Of a DNA stretch of 62,299 nucleotides, positions 1 to 7,733 are shown in pieces. Position 1 is the first letter of the stretch; every line of letters starts with the position of its first letter. Under the pieces are notes generated by a model, which had not been told where the DNA came from, did no database searches, and saw only the letters and a list, made by a program, of their open reading frames with translations. The position numbers were made by a program, and so were the translations under genes. The stretch comes from Halosimplex carlsbadense 2-9-1 (GTDB lineage Archaea > Halobacteriota > Halobacteria > Halobacteriales > Haloarculaceae): positions 1 through 62,299 of the forward strand of contig NZ_AOIU01000047.1 in the NCBI RefSeq assembly GCF_000337455.1, written 5' to 3'.

Positions 1-1
1 G

Positions 2-391
2 GTGGGCGTCGGCAGCCTCGTCATCTGGGTCGTCGACGTGGCGACGGCGCTGGTCGTCTTCGCCGCGTTCCCCGACATCGCGCTGACGCCCGCGCTGGTC
101 GCGACGGCCTTCTTCGCGGTCAGCGTCGGCAACCTCGCGAAGGTCCTGCCGCTGTCGCCCGGCGGGATCGGCCTCTACGAAGGGGCGTTCACCCTCATCG
201 TCTTCGGGCTCACGAACGTCGCGGCGCCGGTCGCGTTCGCCATCTCCATCGTCGACCACGTCGTCAAGAACGCCGTCACCATCCTCGGCGGGCTCGCCTC
301 GATGGCCTGGCTCAACGTCTCGCTGACCACCGCAGTCGAGGAGAGCCGCGAGGCCGGCGAGGTCGAGGCCGCCGCCGCGACCGAGGACTAG
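2..391 (+). CDS. C-terminal part of a flippase-like (LPG synthase TM / UPF0104) membrane protein, partial
   Basis: Only the last ~129 residues are in the window; the reading frame is open to the left edge, so the real start lies outside. Several hydrophobic segments alternate with short loops, and residues 51-61 read LSPGGIGLYEG, the Pro-Gly-Gly-Ile-Gly/Glu-Gly signature of the lysylphosphatidylglycerol-synthase transmembrane (flippase-like) family. In haloarchaea this domain stands alone or forms the C-terminus of AglD-type glycosyltransferases; which one applies cannot be told here. The tail is short and acidic. The stop codon overlaps that of the convergent downstream gene. Family is clear, substrate is not. 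Confidence 0.75.
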   Translation: MGVGSLVIWVVDVATALVVFAAFPDIALTPALVATAFFAVSVGNLAKVLPLSPGGIGLYEGAFTLIVFGLTNVAAPVAFAISIVDHVVKNAVTILGGLASMAWLNVSLTTAVEESREAGEVEAAAATED

Positions 392-915
392 TACAGGTCG
401 GTCGCGAACGGCCCGAACGCCCCCGCGACTGCGTGGGCGAGCGCTGACTCCCGGTCGATTGCGCCGCCCGTGAGCACGCCGGCGGCGCCCGCTCGTTCCC
501 TGAGGCCCTCGGTGTCCAGGCGGTCGTCCAGCACCGGCCCGAGCTCCTCGCCCGACCGGACGCGCTCGGCGATGTCGTCGGGGAGTCGCAGCGCGGGGCC
601 GCCGCCGCGTTCGAGGGCGTCGCCGTCGGTGACGGCCGCCCACATGATCAGGTACAGTCCAGGTCGGTCGGCCAGGTCCGCGACCCCGCCCTCGATCCCG
701 ACGCCGTAGGCGGCCTCGGGGTCGGCGCCGAGCGCGCGGGCCGCCCGGTTCTCCGCCCCGGCCACCGTCTCCGCGCGTCCCCTGGGCTGTTCGGGGACGC
801 CCGGATCGACGGCGACGGCCACTACCTCGGCCCTGTCCTCGAACAGATCCGCCACGACCCGCTCCGTCGCCCCGACCTTCACCGGATTCTCGCTCCCGAC
901 CACGACGCGTGCCAT
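388..915 (-). CDS. Inosine/xanthosine triphosphatase, YjjX/DUF84 family
   Basis: 175-residue soluble protein of the ITPase/XTPase (DUF84, YjjX) family, which hydrolyses non-canonical purine nucleoside triphosphates to keep them out of nucleic acids. It opens with VVVGSENPVKVGAT (the family's SxNPVK phosphate-binding start), followed by GIEGGV and a C-terminal TGGAIDRESALAHAV block. An in-frame ATG exists 45 bases upstream (960), but the protein from there would begin with a non-conserved basic stretch. A TATA element at 970-978 sits ~57 bases from the ATG at 915, so a short leader ending at 915 is consistent and 960 is not. Convergent with the preceding gene. Confidence 0.85.
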   Translation of the reverse strand: MARVVVGSENPVKVGATERVVADLFEDRAEVVAVAVDPGVPEQPRGRAETVAGAENRAARALGADPEAAYGVGIEGGVADLADRPGLYLIMWAAVTDGDALERGGGPALRLPDDIAERVRSGEELGPVLDDRLDTEGLRERAGAAGVLTGGAIDRESALAHAVAGAFGPFATDLY

Positions 916-969
916 GTCCCGATCCAGACCGACCCCCCGCTTGCCCCTTTCGTTCCGCACCGAATACAG

Positions 970-978
970 GTATATAAA
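970..978 (-). promoter_or_regulatory. TATA-like element, YjjX-family gene
   Basis: gtatataaa on the plus strand is nearly symmetric, so it could act in either direction. It is the only TATA-like match upstream of the minus-strand gene starting at 915 and predicts a transcript start near 945. Confidence 0.35.
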
Positions 979-1070
979 TGCAGGATAGTAACGTGTGGAA
1001 CACGTTCACACACCGTCCGAAATCCCGTCTTTCGGCCGTTTCGGAGGACGGCCTCACTCGCCAGCGAAAG

Positions 1071-1079
1071 ATTTATAAT
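1071..1079 (+). promoter_or_regulatory. TATA box (with BRE-like purine tract) for tfb
   Basis: cgaaag followed by atttataat is a strong haloarchaeal BRE/TATA match. A start ~27 bases downstream would give tfb an untranslated leader of roughly 55-60 bases, unlike most genes in this window. Confidence 0.55.
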
Positions 1080-1161
1080 AGTATCTCCGTATGATCGTGC
1101 CACCACCGAGCGAGTCCGGGATTCTCCGTCGCGTTCTACCCGGATCGACACGCCCCCAGCA

Positions 1162-2130
1162 ATGAGCGACTCTCGACTCAGAACCCAGCGAACAGACGTA
1201 CAGGAAGACGAATCAACCGAGGAGCGGACCGACGAGGCCTGCCCGGAGTGTTCCGGCCACCTCGTGGTCGACGACGAACGCGGGGAGACGGTCTGTGAGG
1301 ACTGCGGCCTCGTCGTCGAGACCGACGAGATCGACCGCGGGCCGGAGTGGCGCGCCTTCGACGCGAGCGAGAAAGACGAGAAATCGCGCGTCGGTGCGCC
1401 GACGACGAACATGATGCACGACAAGGGTCTCTCGACCAACATCGACTGGCGCGACAAGGACGCCTACGGTAACTCCCTGTCGTCGAACCAGCGCCAGAAG
1501 ATGCAGCGCCTCCGGAAGTGGAACGAGCGATTCAGGACGCGCGACTCCAAGGAGCGCAACCTCAAGCAGGCGCTCGGCGAGATCGACCGTATGGCCTCCG
1601 CCCTGGGCCTGCCCGAGAACGTCCGCGAGACCGCATCGGTGATCTACCGCCGCGCGCTCGACGAGAACCTCCTGCCGGGCCGCTCCATCGAGGGCGTCTC
1701 GACCGCCGCCGTCTACGCCGCCGCCCGCCAGGCGGGCGTCCCGCGCAGCCTCGACGAGATCAACGAGGTCTCCCGCGTCGAGAAGTCCGAAATCGCCCGC
1801 ACCTACCGCTACGTCATCCGCGAGCTCGGCCTGGAAGTCGCGCCGGCCGACCCCGAGAGCTACGTGCCCCGCTTCGCCTCCTCGCTCGAACTCTCGGACG
1901 AGGCCGAACACCGTGCGCGCAAGCTCCTCCAGAACGCCAAGGAACAGGGCGTCCACTCCGGGAAGTCCCCCGTCGGGCTGGCCGCCGCGGCCGTCTACGC
2001 CGCCGCCCTGCTGACCAACGAGAAGACCACCCAGGCCGCCGTGAGCGAGGTCGCCGACATCTCCGAGGTCACCATTCGGAACCGCTACCACGAACTGCTG
2101 GAGGCCGAGCAGGGCCTCCCCGCGGTCTGA
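1162..2130 (+). CDS. tfb: Transcription initiation factor TFB (TFIIB)
   Basis: 322-residue archaeal TFIIB homologue that binds TBP-DNA and BRE and recruits RNA polymerase. Zinc ribbon: C27-x2-C30 and C45-x2-C48. Next comes the B-reader region with RGPEWRAF and the invariant GAPTT..HDKGLST block (about residues 59-95), then two cyclin-like repeats (about 120-205 and 215-318); the second repeat ends in the helix-turn-helix segment EVTIRNRYHEL. Length is normal. Haloarchaea carry several TFBs with partly distinct targets; which paralogue this is cannot be told. It stands alone, with its own promoter and a longer than usual leader. Confidence 0.97.
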   Translation: MSDSRLRTQRTDVQEDESTEERTDEACPECSGHLVVDDERGETVCEDCGLVVETDEIDRGPEWRAFDASEKDEKSRVGAPTTNMMHDKGLSTNIDWRDKDAYGNSLSSNQRQKMQRLRKWNERFRTRDSKERNLKQALGEIDRMASALGLPENVRETASVIYRRALDENLLPGRSIEGVSTAAVYAAARQAGVPRSLDEINEVSRVEKSEIARTYRYVIRELGLEVAPADPESYVPRFASSLELSDEAEHRARKLLQNAKEQGVHSGKSPVGLAAAAVYAAALLTNEKTTQAAVSEVADISEVTIRNRYHELLEAEQGLPAV

Positions 2131-2261
2131 CCGGCCGACCGCTCTCGCTTCCGTCCGCCCGCGACTCACCCGCGACCGCACCGCCCGAACTCGTCCGACA
2201 GCGGCATCCGCGGGCGGTCTCGCCGCAATCGAAAATCAGGGCTGATAACAGCGGGAGTACG

Positions 2262-2270
2262 TTTAATTCG
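2262..2270 (+). promoter_or_regulatory. TATA box for the soluble transducer gene
   Basis: tttaattcg centred ~26 bases before the ATG at 2292, preceded by a purine tract; predicts a leaderless transcript and fixes the start at 2292. Confidence 0.5.
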
Positions 2271-2291
2271 GTCGCTCACACCGATCGGCGT

Positions 2292-3200
2292 ATGGCTTCC
2301 GATTCCGGTGACCTCGGCACCGAAGCACTCGACGTACACTCCGAGGCAGGGGACATGACCGTCGACGAGCTTGGGACGGCGATCGACGAGCTGTTGCGGG
2401 CCTCCGAGAGCGTCTCCCAGAGCTCCCAGCAGATCAGTGACCTCGCCAACGAACAGTCCGAGAACATGCGGGAGGTCGCCGGCGAAGTGTCGAACCTCAG
2501 CGCGACCGTCGAGGAGGTCGCCTCCAGCGCGAGCCAGGTCCGACAGGTCAGCACCGAGGCCCGCGACCTGGCCGACGACGGCCGCGAGATGGCCGACGAG
2601 GCCATCGACGCCATGGAGTCGGTCGACGAGGCCAACTCCGAGGTCTCGGAGGACGTCCGCCAGCTTCGGGACCGCATCGACGAGATCGACGAGATCGTCG
2701 AGGTGATCAACGACATCGCCGACCAGACGAACATGCTGGCGCTCAACGCTTCTATCGAGGCCGCCCGCGCCGGCGAGGCGGGCGAGGGCTTCGCCGTCGT
2801 CGCCGACGAGGTCAAGAGCCTCGCCGAGGAGTCCCAGCAGAACGCCACGGAGATCGAACAGCTCGTCGGCAACATCAAGAGCGACACCGAGAGCACCGTC
2901 GAGAGCATCGAACACGCGAACGAGCAGGTCGAGGAGGGCATCGAGCAGGTCGACGACACCGTCGACGTGCTCCGGGATATCGACGCCGCCGTCGAGGAGG
3001 CCGCCCAGGGCGCCCAGGAGGTCGCCAGCGCCACCGACGAGCAGGCCGCCTCCACCGAGGAAGTCGCCTCGATGGTCGATTCGACCGCCGAGAGCGCCGA
3101 AGAGGTCGCCGGCGAGATCGAGCGCATCGCCGCCGCCAACCAGCAACAGACCGCCCAGATCAACGAGATCCAGAGCCTCATCGACGACCTCCAGCGCTAA
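2292..3200 (+). CDS. Soluble methyl-accepting chemotaxis transducer lacking a sensor domain
   Basis: 302 residues, entirely hydrophilic: no transmembrane segment, HAMP, PAS or GAF domain. Almost the whole protein is the antiparallel coiled-coil signalling domain of MCP/Htr transducers. The highly conserved hairpin tip, binding CheA/CheW, lies at about residues 138-182 and includes DQTNMLALNASIEAARAGE and GFAVVADEVKSLAEES. Flanking heptads hold Glu-Glu pairs typical of methylation sites (for example TVEEVA near 73 and TEEVA in the C-terminal arm). The first ~35 residues have no recognisable domain. It could sense through a partner or act as an adaptor. No che genes are nearby. The start is set by the TATA box 26 bases upstream. 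Confidence 0.9.
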   Translation: MASDSGDLGTEALDVHSEAGDMTVDELGTAIDELLRASESVSQSSQQISDLANEQSENMREVAGEVSNLSATVEEVASSASQVRQVSTEARDLADDGREMADEAIDAMESVDEANSEVSEDVRQLRDRIDEIDEIVEVINDIADQTNMLALNASIEAARAGEAGEGFAVVADEVKSLAEESQQNATEIEQLVGNIKSDTESTVESIEHANEQVEEGIEQVDDTVDVLRDIDAAVEEAAQGAQEVASATDEQAASTEEVASMVDSTAESAEEVAGEIERIAAANQQQTAQINEIQSLIDDLQR

Positions 3201-3216
3201 CGGGACCGCGGCCGGC

Positions 3217-3267
3217 GGGGGCCGGGACCCCGGCGGCCCCGCGACATCCGATCCGGTCGCTTTTTTT
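3217..3267 (+). terminator. GC hairpin followed by a T7 tract
   Basis: gccggg/cccggc (3221-3226/3229-3234), extended by gggg/cccc, sits just after the transducer stop; a run of seven T follows at 3261-3267. The T tract also overlaps the TATA position of aroD, so terminator and promoter may share it. Confidence 0.4.
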
Positions 3268-3290
3268 CGCCGGTCACGGTAGGGAGCGAC

Positions 3291-3974
3291 ATGGAGACCG
3301 ATTTTTCGTCGTTCGTCCTCGCGGCCGCGACCGCGGATCTCTCTGACGAGCCCGCCGCGCGCGACGACGCCGACGCGGTCGAGTTCCGGCTCGACCTCGC
3401 GACCGAGCCGCTGGACGCGCTGGCGACCTACGACGGCGAGCTGCCGCTGATCGCGACCAATCGGGCGACCTGGGAGGGCGGCGAGGCAGCCGACGACGCG
3501 GCGCGCCTCGACGCGCTCGAAGTCGCCGCCGAACACGACGCCGTCGGGGCTATCGACGTGGAGCTGGCGGCGCTGGAGCGCGGCGACGCCGCGGGCGTCG
3601 TCGACCACGCTCGCGAGCACGGGACGGCGGTGATCGTCTCGACGCACGACTTCGAGGGGACGCCCCACCGCGACGCGATGGCGGAGACGCTGTCGGAAGC
3701 GAGTCGCCTGGGCGACGTGGCGAAACTGGCGGTGACCGCCGAGGGCGCCGGCGACGTGCTGGACCTGCTCGGCGCGACGTGGGCGGCGACCACCGCCGGC
3801 GAGACCGTCGCGACGATGGCGATGGGCGAGGCCGGCCGCCACTCCCGGGCGGTCGCGCCGCTGTACGGCTCGCGGATCGGCTACGCGCCCGTCGACCCCG
3901 CCGACGCGACCGCACCCGGGCAGTACGACCTGGCGACGCTGGCGGGACTGGTCGAGCGGCTGGGCGATGTGTGA
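3291..3974 (+). CDS. aroD: 3-dehydroquinate dehydratase, type I
   Basis: 227 residues. Converts 3-dehydroquinate to 3-dehydroshikimate in the shikimate pathway through a Schiff-base lysine. Seen here: EFRLDL (31-36), STHDFEGTP with the catalytic His at 119, GDVAKLAVTAEG with the Schiff-base Lys at 145, and the C-terminal MAMGEAGRHSR and GSRIGYAP blocks of the type I TIM barrel. The start is supported by a T-rich TATA element about 27 bases upstream. The two preceding enzymes of the archaeal route (AroB', AroA') lie 2 and 8 kb downstream on the other strand, so the pathway genes cluster without forming one operon. Confidence 0.95.
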   Translation: METDFSSFVLAAATADLSDEPAARDDADAVEFRLDLATEPLDALATYDGELPLIATNRATWEGGEAADDAARLDALEVAAEHDAVGAIDVELAALERGDAAGVVDHAREHGTAVIVSTHDFEGTPHRDAMAETLSEASRLGDVAKLAVTAEGAGDVLDLLGATWAATTAGETVATMAMGEAGRHSRAVAPLYGSRIGYAPVDPADATAPGQYDLATLAGLVERLGDV

Positions 3975-4047
3975 CCCGTCCGGGGCGACGAATTCCGGGA
4001 AGTCGGAAACTTGAAACCGTGTGACGACGGAATTCGCACAACGAACA

Positions 4048-4488
4048 GTGAGTACACGGAACCGAACGCGACCGTTGCTGGCAGTCGTGCTCGCCTTCCT
4101 CTACCCCGGTCTCGGGCACGTCTACCTGCGCGAGTGGCTCCGCGCGCTCGTCTGGTTTTTCCTCAACGTGACGAGCTTCACCCTGCTGATGCCCGCCGAC
4201 GCCGTTCCGGAGACGTTCGGCTGGTCGGAGCTGGTCGCGGCCGCCGAGAACGTCACCCCGGAAGCGGCGCTGGCGCTCGCCGCGATCACCGTCTTCAGCA
4301 TGATCGACGCCTACTGGATGGCCAAGCGCCAGAACACCGAGACCGAGGTCGAGGAGGGCACGACCTGTCCCAACTGCGGCCGCGACGTGGACTCGGACCT
4401 CGAGTTCTGTCACTGGTGTACCGAGCGCCTGAACCCCGAGTCCGACGAAGCGGAAGAGACGGCCGACGACTCCGGGGCGAACGCCTGA
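4048..4488 (+). CDS. Zinc-ribbon membrane protein of unknown function
   Basis: 146 residues from the chosen GTG start. It has two or three hydrophobic segments (LLAVVLAFLYPGLGHVYL, an ALVWFFLN segment, and one near ALALAAITVF), then a C-terminal zinc ribbon CPNCGRD..FCHWCTERL and an acidic tail. This resembles a haloarchaeal family I associate with DUF7575; the number is from memory. A GTG at 4021 would add nine residues, but the likely TATA (4006-4016) puts the transcript start near 4037, so 4048 is preferred. Function unknown; probably a membrane protein with a cytosolic zinc ribbon. Confidence 0.75.
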   Translation: MSTRNRTRPLLAVVLAFLYPGLGHVYLREWLRALVWFFLNVTSFTLLMPADAVPETFGWSELVAAAENVTPEAALALAAITVFSMIDAYWMAKRQNTETEVEEGTTCPNCGRDVDSDLEFCHWCTERLNPESDEAEETADDSGANA

Positions 4489-4527
4489 GCGCGATGGTCG
4501 GTCGACCGAACGCCAGCGAGCGGGCGG

Positions 4528-5568
4528 TCACCCCGTCGGCGTCCGCTCGTTGGTCGGGCCGCTGACCAGTTCGTCGTAGAGCCCGACCAGTTGCTCACCG
4601 ACTCCCTCCAGCGTGAATCGGTCGGTCGTCGCCGCGGCGTTGGCACCGATCCGCCCGCGTTCGGCCTCGTCCTCGCAGAGTTCGGTGATGGCCTCGACGA
4701 ACTCGTCGGTCGTCTCGACCTTGCGGCAGTCCTCGCCGTCGGCCAGCCACTCGTAGGTCGGAATCGCCCGGACGACCGGCGGCTTGCCGCAGTGCATCGC
4801 CTCCAGCAGCGCCATCCCCTCGTTCTCGTTGCGCGAGGGCCAGAAGAACACGTCGCCCGCCGCAGGCGCCCCGCGCGGGTCCTCGATGTAGCCGGTGAAG
4901 GTGCAGTTGTCCGGCGAGTTCTCGACGAGTTCGCGGGTCTCGCGGGGCTGGAGGAACCTGTCGAGGCGGCCGCCGGTCGGGTTGAGGTAGCCGAACCAGG
5001 CGAAGTCGTACTCCGGGAGCCGGCGGGCGACCTCGACGAACGTGTCCAGGCCCTTGCGCTTGATGACGTGGCCGAACATGAACACGACCGGCGGCTCCAG
5101 ATCGTAGCGGTCGAGATACTCCGCACGCAACTCGGGGTCGTCCCAGCCGGCGAACCGGTCGCCGTCGAACCCGTTCGAGATGACCGTCGAGGGCGTGTCC
5201 GTGTAGTCGGCGATCACCTCCTGGTTGTGTTCGGACGGGCAGACCAGATGGTCGGCCTGGCCGTAGGCGTAGGCGAGGAACGGCTTCAGCGGCCGTGCGA
5301 GCGCGTTCGAGAAGACGAAGCTGTCCCGGAAGTCCGCGGCCGTGTTGTGGGTGTGAAAGAGGACCGGGATCCGCCGGCGCCGGGCGCGCTTGGCGTAGTA
5401 GATCGACCGCGGGCCGGCGTTGTTGAGATGCAACAGGTCACAGTCCAGCGTCGGCTCGGTGGTGTAGTCGATGCCGTGGTCGTCGAGGACCGCGCGCTGG
5501 TTGTTGACCGACTGGGCGAACCCCCCGGTGACGACGCCCTCGCCCTCGAAGTAGTGGCTGACTCTCAT
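4528..5568 (-). CDS. Glycosyltransferase, family 4 (GT-B fold)
   Basis: 346 residues, a normal length for a GT-B retaining glycosyltransferase. The N-terminal half carries LLHLNNAG and LFHTHNTA acceptor-side motifs. The C-terminal Glycos_transf_1 domain begins near FMFGHVIKRKGLDTF (nucleotide-diphosphate-sugar phosphate contact) and holds the E-x7-E element in NENEGMALLEAMHCGKPPVV. No membrane segment, so it is cytosolic. Substrates are unknown; protein N-glycosylation and exopolysaccharide synthesis are both possible. It lies downstream of aroB' on the same strand with a 61-base gap; co-transcription is possible. Confidence 0.88.
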   Translation of the reverse strand: MRVSHYFEGEGVVTGGFAQSVNNQRAVLDDHGIDYTTEPTLDCDLLHLNNAGPRSIYYAKRARRRRIPVLFHTHNTAADFRDSFVFSNALARPLKPFLAYAYGQADHLVCPSEHNQEVIADYTDTPSTVISNGFDGDRFAGWDDPELRAEYLDRYDLEPPVVFMFGHVIKRKGLDTFVEVARRLPEYDFAWFGYLNPTGGRLDRFLQPRETRELVENSPDNCTFTGYIEDPRGAPAAGDVFFWPSRNENEGMALLEAMHCGKPPVVRAIPTYEWLADGEDCRKVETTDEFVEAITELCEDEAERGRIGANAAATTDRFTLEGVGEQLVGLYDELVSGPTNERTPTG

Positions 5569-5629
5569 ATGTGGTCGGGGTGCGGTCGACGCCGCGGCCG
5601 CACGCTTGCGACCGCTGACACCGGCCGCG

Positions 5630-6805
5630 TCACTTCTCGATGATGCTCTCCTCGATGGCCTCGCCGAAGTGGCGGGCCTTGTCGCCGTAGAAGACGCGCA
5701 CCTCGTCGCCCTCCTCCAGATCCGTGACGGCCTTGCGGCCGTCGGCGGTGGCGACCTTGATCGTCTCGGCGTTCTGCAGCAGCGTCTCGATGCGGTCGAC
5801 GCCGTCGTCGGTCTCGACCTCGGCGCTGATCCGGAACATCGGCCGCTTCTCGATCTTCACCCGGCCGACGATGGCCTCGCGGGTGCGCCCGTCGGTGTCG
5901 ACGACCTGCACCTCGTCGCCGCTGCGCAGCTCCGAGAGGTACTTCGTGCCCCCGTCGGGCGTGCGAACGTAGGCGTGGACGGCACCGGCGTTGACGCGGA
6001 AGGGTCGCGAGGCGACGTACGGCGACTCCGCGGTCTCGGCGTGGACGAAAAAGAGGCCGCGGCTCATCGAGCCGACGAGCATCCCCTCGTCGTGTTCCAT
6101 GAGGTTGCCCGTGTCGATGCAGACCCGGTCGGCCGAGCCGGTCTGCTCGATCTCGGTGATCTCCGCCGTGGTGAGATCGAGCTGTTCGCGGCTCATCTCG
6201 TCGCGAACCTCGACTGTCTCGCGGATCTCGTCGACGTTGTCGGTGTCGAGCAGGACCGAGTCGGCGCCGATCTCAAGGGTCTCGTAGGCGGTGCGGGCCT
6301 CCTTGGCCGTGGTGACGCCCGCGACGAGGTTCGTCTCGTCGCCGATGCGCGCGATGAGATTTTCGAGGGGGATGATCTGCCAGTCCTCGCCGACGACGAT
6401 AGTGTAGTCGGCCGCCGTGGCGACCGCCTCGGCGAACTCCTCGTAGCGCTCGTCGAAGATGCGGACGTAGCCGGCGCTGGCCTTGCCGTCCTGGCGGAGC
6501 ACGGAGAGGTCCGCCGACCCCGACAGGTCGCCGGGGATGTCCATCGAGCCGTCCCCCTCGCCGTCCTTGCCGACGACGGCCGCGTCCGGCTCCTCGTCCT
6601 CGTCGGCCTCGGCGTCCATCACGTGGACGTCGCCGTTGGTGAACGCCGCGATATTGACGGCGCCCAGGTCGCGAACGCGGGCCACGTCGGACTCGTCGAC
6701 GAGGACCCAGTCGACCCCCGCCTCCAGCCCCGCCGTGATCCGGCGCTTGCGCGCCTCCCAGTCGCCGACCTCGTCGTCGGCCTTCAGCCACACTTGCCGT
6801 GTCAT
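5630..6805 (-). CDS. aroB': 3-dehydroquinate synthase II (archaeal AroB')
   Basis: 391 residues, unrelated to bacterial AroB. In archaea it oxidatively deaminates and cyclises 2-amino-3,7-dideoxy-D-threo-hept-6-ulosonate to 3-dehydroquinate with NAD. Diagnostic sequence: N-terminal VWLKADD, VLVDESDVARVRDLGAVNI, the IPLENLIA strand, an RVCIDTGNLMEHDEGMLVGS core and VNAGAVHAYVRTPDGGTKYL, followed by a beta-rich C-terminal domain. An acidic insertion (about residues 67-83) is a halophilic feature. A TATA-like element at 6829-6836 supports a leaderless start at 6805. The partner AroA' lies at 11531-12337. Confidence 0.95.
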   Translation of the reverse strand: MTRQVWLKADDEVGDWEARKRRITAGLEAGVDWVLVDESDVARVRDLGAVNIAAFTNGDVHVMDAEADEDEEPDAAVVGKDGEGDGSMDIPGDLSGSADLSVLRQDGKASAGYVRIFDERYEEFAEAVATAADYTIVVGEDWQIIPLENLIARIGDETNLVAGVTTAKEARTAYETLEIGADSVLLDTDNVDEIRETVEVRDEMSREQLDLTTAEITEIEQTGSADRVCIDTGNLMEHDEGMLVGSMSRGLFFVHAETAESPYVASRPFRVNAGAVHAYVRTPDGGTKYLSELRSGDEVQVVDTDGRTREAIVGRVKIEKRPMFRISAEVETDDGVDRIETLLQNAETIKVATADGRKAVTDLEEGDEVRVFYGDKARHFGEAIEESIIEK

Positions 6806-7130
6806 GTATCCACGCTCGCCCCCGTCCGATTTGAACGTGGCGGAAGCGGCGCTATCGGTCAGTGCGGTCCAGTCCCCGAGCGACAGTCGTCGCTGGCCGG
6901 ATCGCGGTCCGGTGGACAGAATTCGCGAGTACCCCTACCCGCTGTCCACCGACGTGTCGCCGAATCGACCGACGGAAGGGATATGTCTTGTGGTTGCTGT
7001 CAGTTGTCGCCGCCCGGAGTGAATGGCCGTCCGGATCGACGGCGCTCGACTACGGATCCGTTCGATACGACGGGTCGTCGGACGCCGACCCGAAACGGGG
7101 GCGTGGGTTCGGACGAGTCACGCGCGTCCG
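6806..7130. other. 325-base gap: aroB' promoter plus one inverted repeat
   Basis: Holds the aroB' TATA (minus strand, 6829-6836) and a perfect 10-base inverted repeat cggtggacag/ctgtccaccg (6910-6919 and 6942-6951) with a 22-base loop. Short open frames exist on both strands, but they are Arg/Ser-rich, lack acidic character and have no promoter; I see no convincing gene. Confidence 0.5.
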
Positions 7131-7361
7131 TCACTCGGCGGAATCGATCACGCCTTCGACCAGCACGACGACTCCCTGCAGCCCGACCACGAACCCGACG
7201 AACAGAGCGGCGATCCACGTCCCGACCGCGGCGAGAACGGTGTCGCCTCCGCCGGAGACGCTCGTCCAGGCGAAGACCGTTCCGAGACCGGCGATCGCCG
7301 CGCCGACGGTGAGGCGACCGGCCGCGCGGATCCGGAGGAGGATCGACTCGCCCACGTCCAT
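7131..7361 (-). CDS. Small two-TM membrane protein
   Basis: 76 residues; a longer frame exists but the natural start is the ATG at 7361, because a TATA box (cttttaga, minus strand) lies at 7383-7390, ~26 bases upstream. Two hydrophobic helices (about residues 14-34 and 42-66) are separated by a short Gly-rich loop; the N-terminus is MDVGESILLRIRAAGR and the C-terminus acidic. No enzymatic motif. Probably a haloarchaeal membrane protein of unknown function. It lies between two other tiny genes and is independently promoted. Confidence 0.65.
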   Translation of the reverse strand: MDVGESILLRIRAAGRLTVGAAIAGLGTVFAWTSVSGGGDTVLAAVGTWIAALFVGFVVGLQGVVVLVEGVIDSAE

Positions 7362-7382
7362 GCGGACGAACTGGTCAGCGGC

Positions 7383-7390
7383 TCTAAAAG
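7383..7390 (-). promoter_or_regulatory. TATA box for the 76-aa membrane protein
   Basis: Minus-strand cttttaga centred 26 bases before the ATG at 7361. Confidence 0.45.
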
Positions 7391-7461
7391 TCGTTGCGCT
7401 TCCGTCGGTGACGCCGTGACCGGCCCGGCCGCGGGCGTCACGTCGATCTCGACGACCCCTC

Positions 7462-7617
7462 TCAGCCGACGGTGTTCGCACCTCCCTCGCTCGTGGCTTC
7501 GTCGGCCGAGCGCTCCCCGCACTCGACACAGACGTAGTCGTCCCCCCGCTTGACGACCGCTGCGCCGCACTCGCACTCGATACGAGCGTTTCGGCTCGCT
7601 CGCGGAAATCGAGTCAT
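7462..7617 (-). CDS. 51-aa zinc-ribbon mini-protein
   Basis: A very short gene read directly from the minus strand: 51 residues, basic N-terminus MTRFPRASRN, then ECECG (Cys-x-Cys) and VCVECGER (Cys-x2-Cys) separated by 12 residues, and a hydrophilic acidic tail ending in GGANTVG. The four cysteines can form a single zinc ribbon. A TATA-like element (gttatgtt, minus strand, 7642-7649) lies 28 bases before the ATG, as expected for a leaderless haloarchaeal gene. Small zinc-finger proteins under 70 residues are common in haloarchaea and some affect stress or biofilm traits; a role here is not inferable. Confidence 0.65.
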   Translation of the reverse strand: MTRFPRASRNARIECECGAAVVKRGDDYVCVECGERSADEATSEGGANTVG

Positions 7618-7641
7618 ACGGTATCATGTAGCAGGGGCAGA

Positions 7642-7649
7642 AACATAAC
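7642..7649 (-). promoter_or_regulatory. TATA-like element for the 51-aa zinc-ribbon gene
   Basis: Minus-strand gttatgtt, 28 bases before the ATG at 7617. Confidence 0.4.
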
Positions 7650-7733
7650 TATTTTCCATGGACGACACGGCGACGCGAGCCCACCGAGCGGCGGGTTCGG
7701 AACGCCTATAGCGACGGGCATTCGACGCGGCAC

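Noticed and set aside
7000..7176. Short minus-strand frame in the gap after aroB'
   Set aside because: Arg/Pro/Ser-rich, no TATA at the right distance and no family resemblance.
5606..7312. 568-codon plus-strand frame antisense to aroB'
   Set aside because: Shadow of AroB'; the part beyond 6805 is Arg-rich, not acidic and has no promoter.
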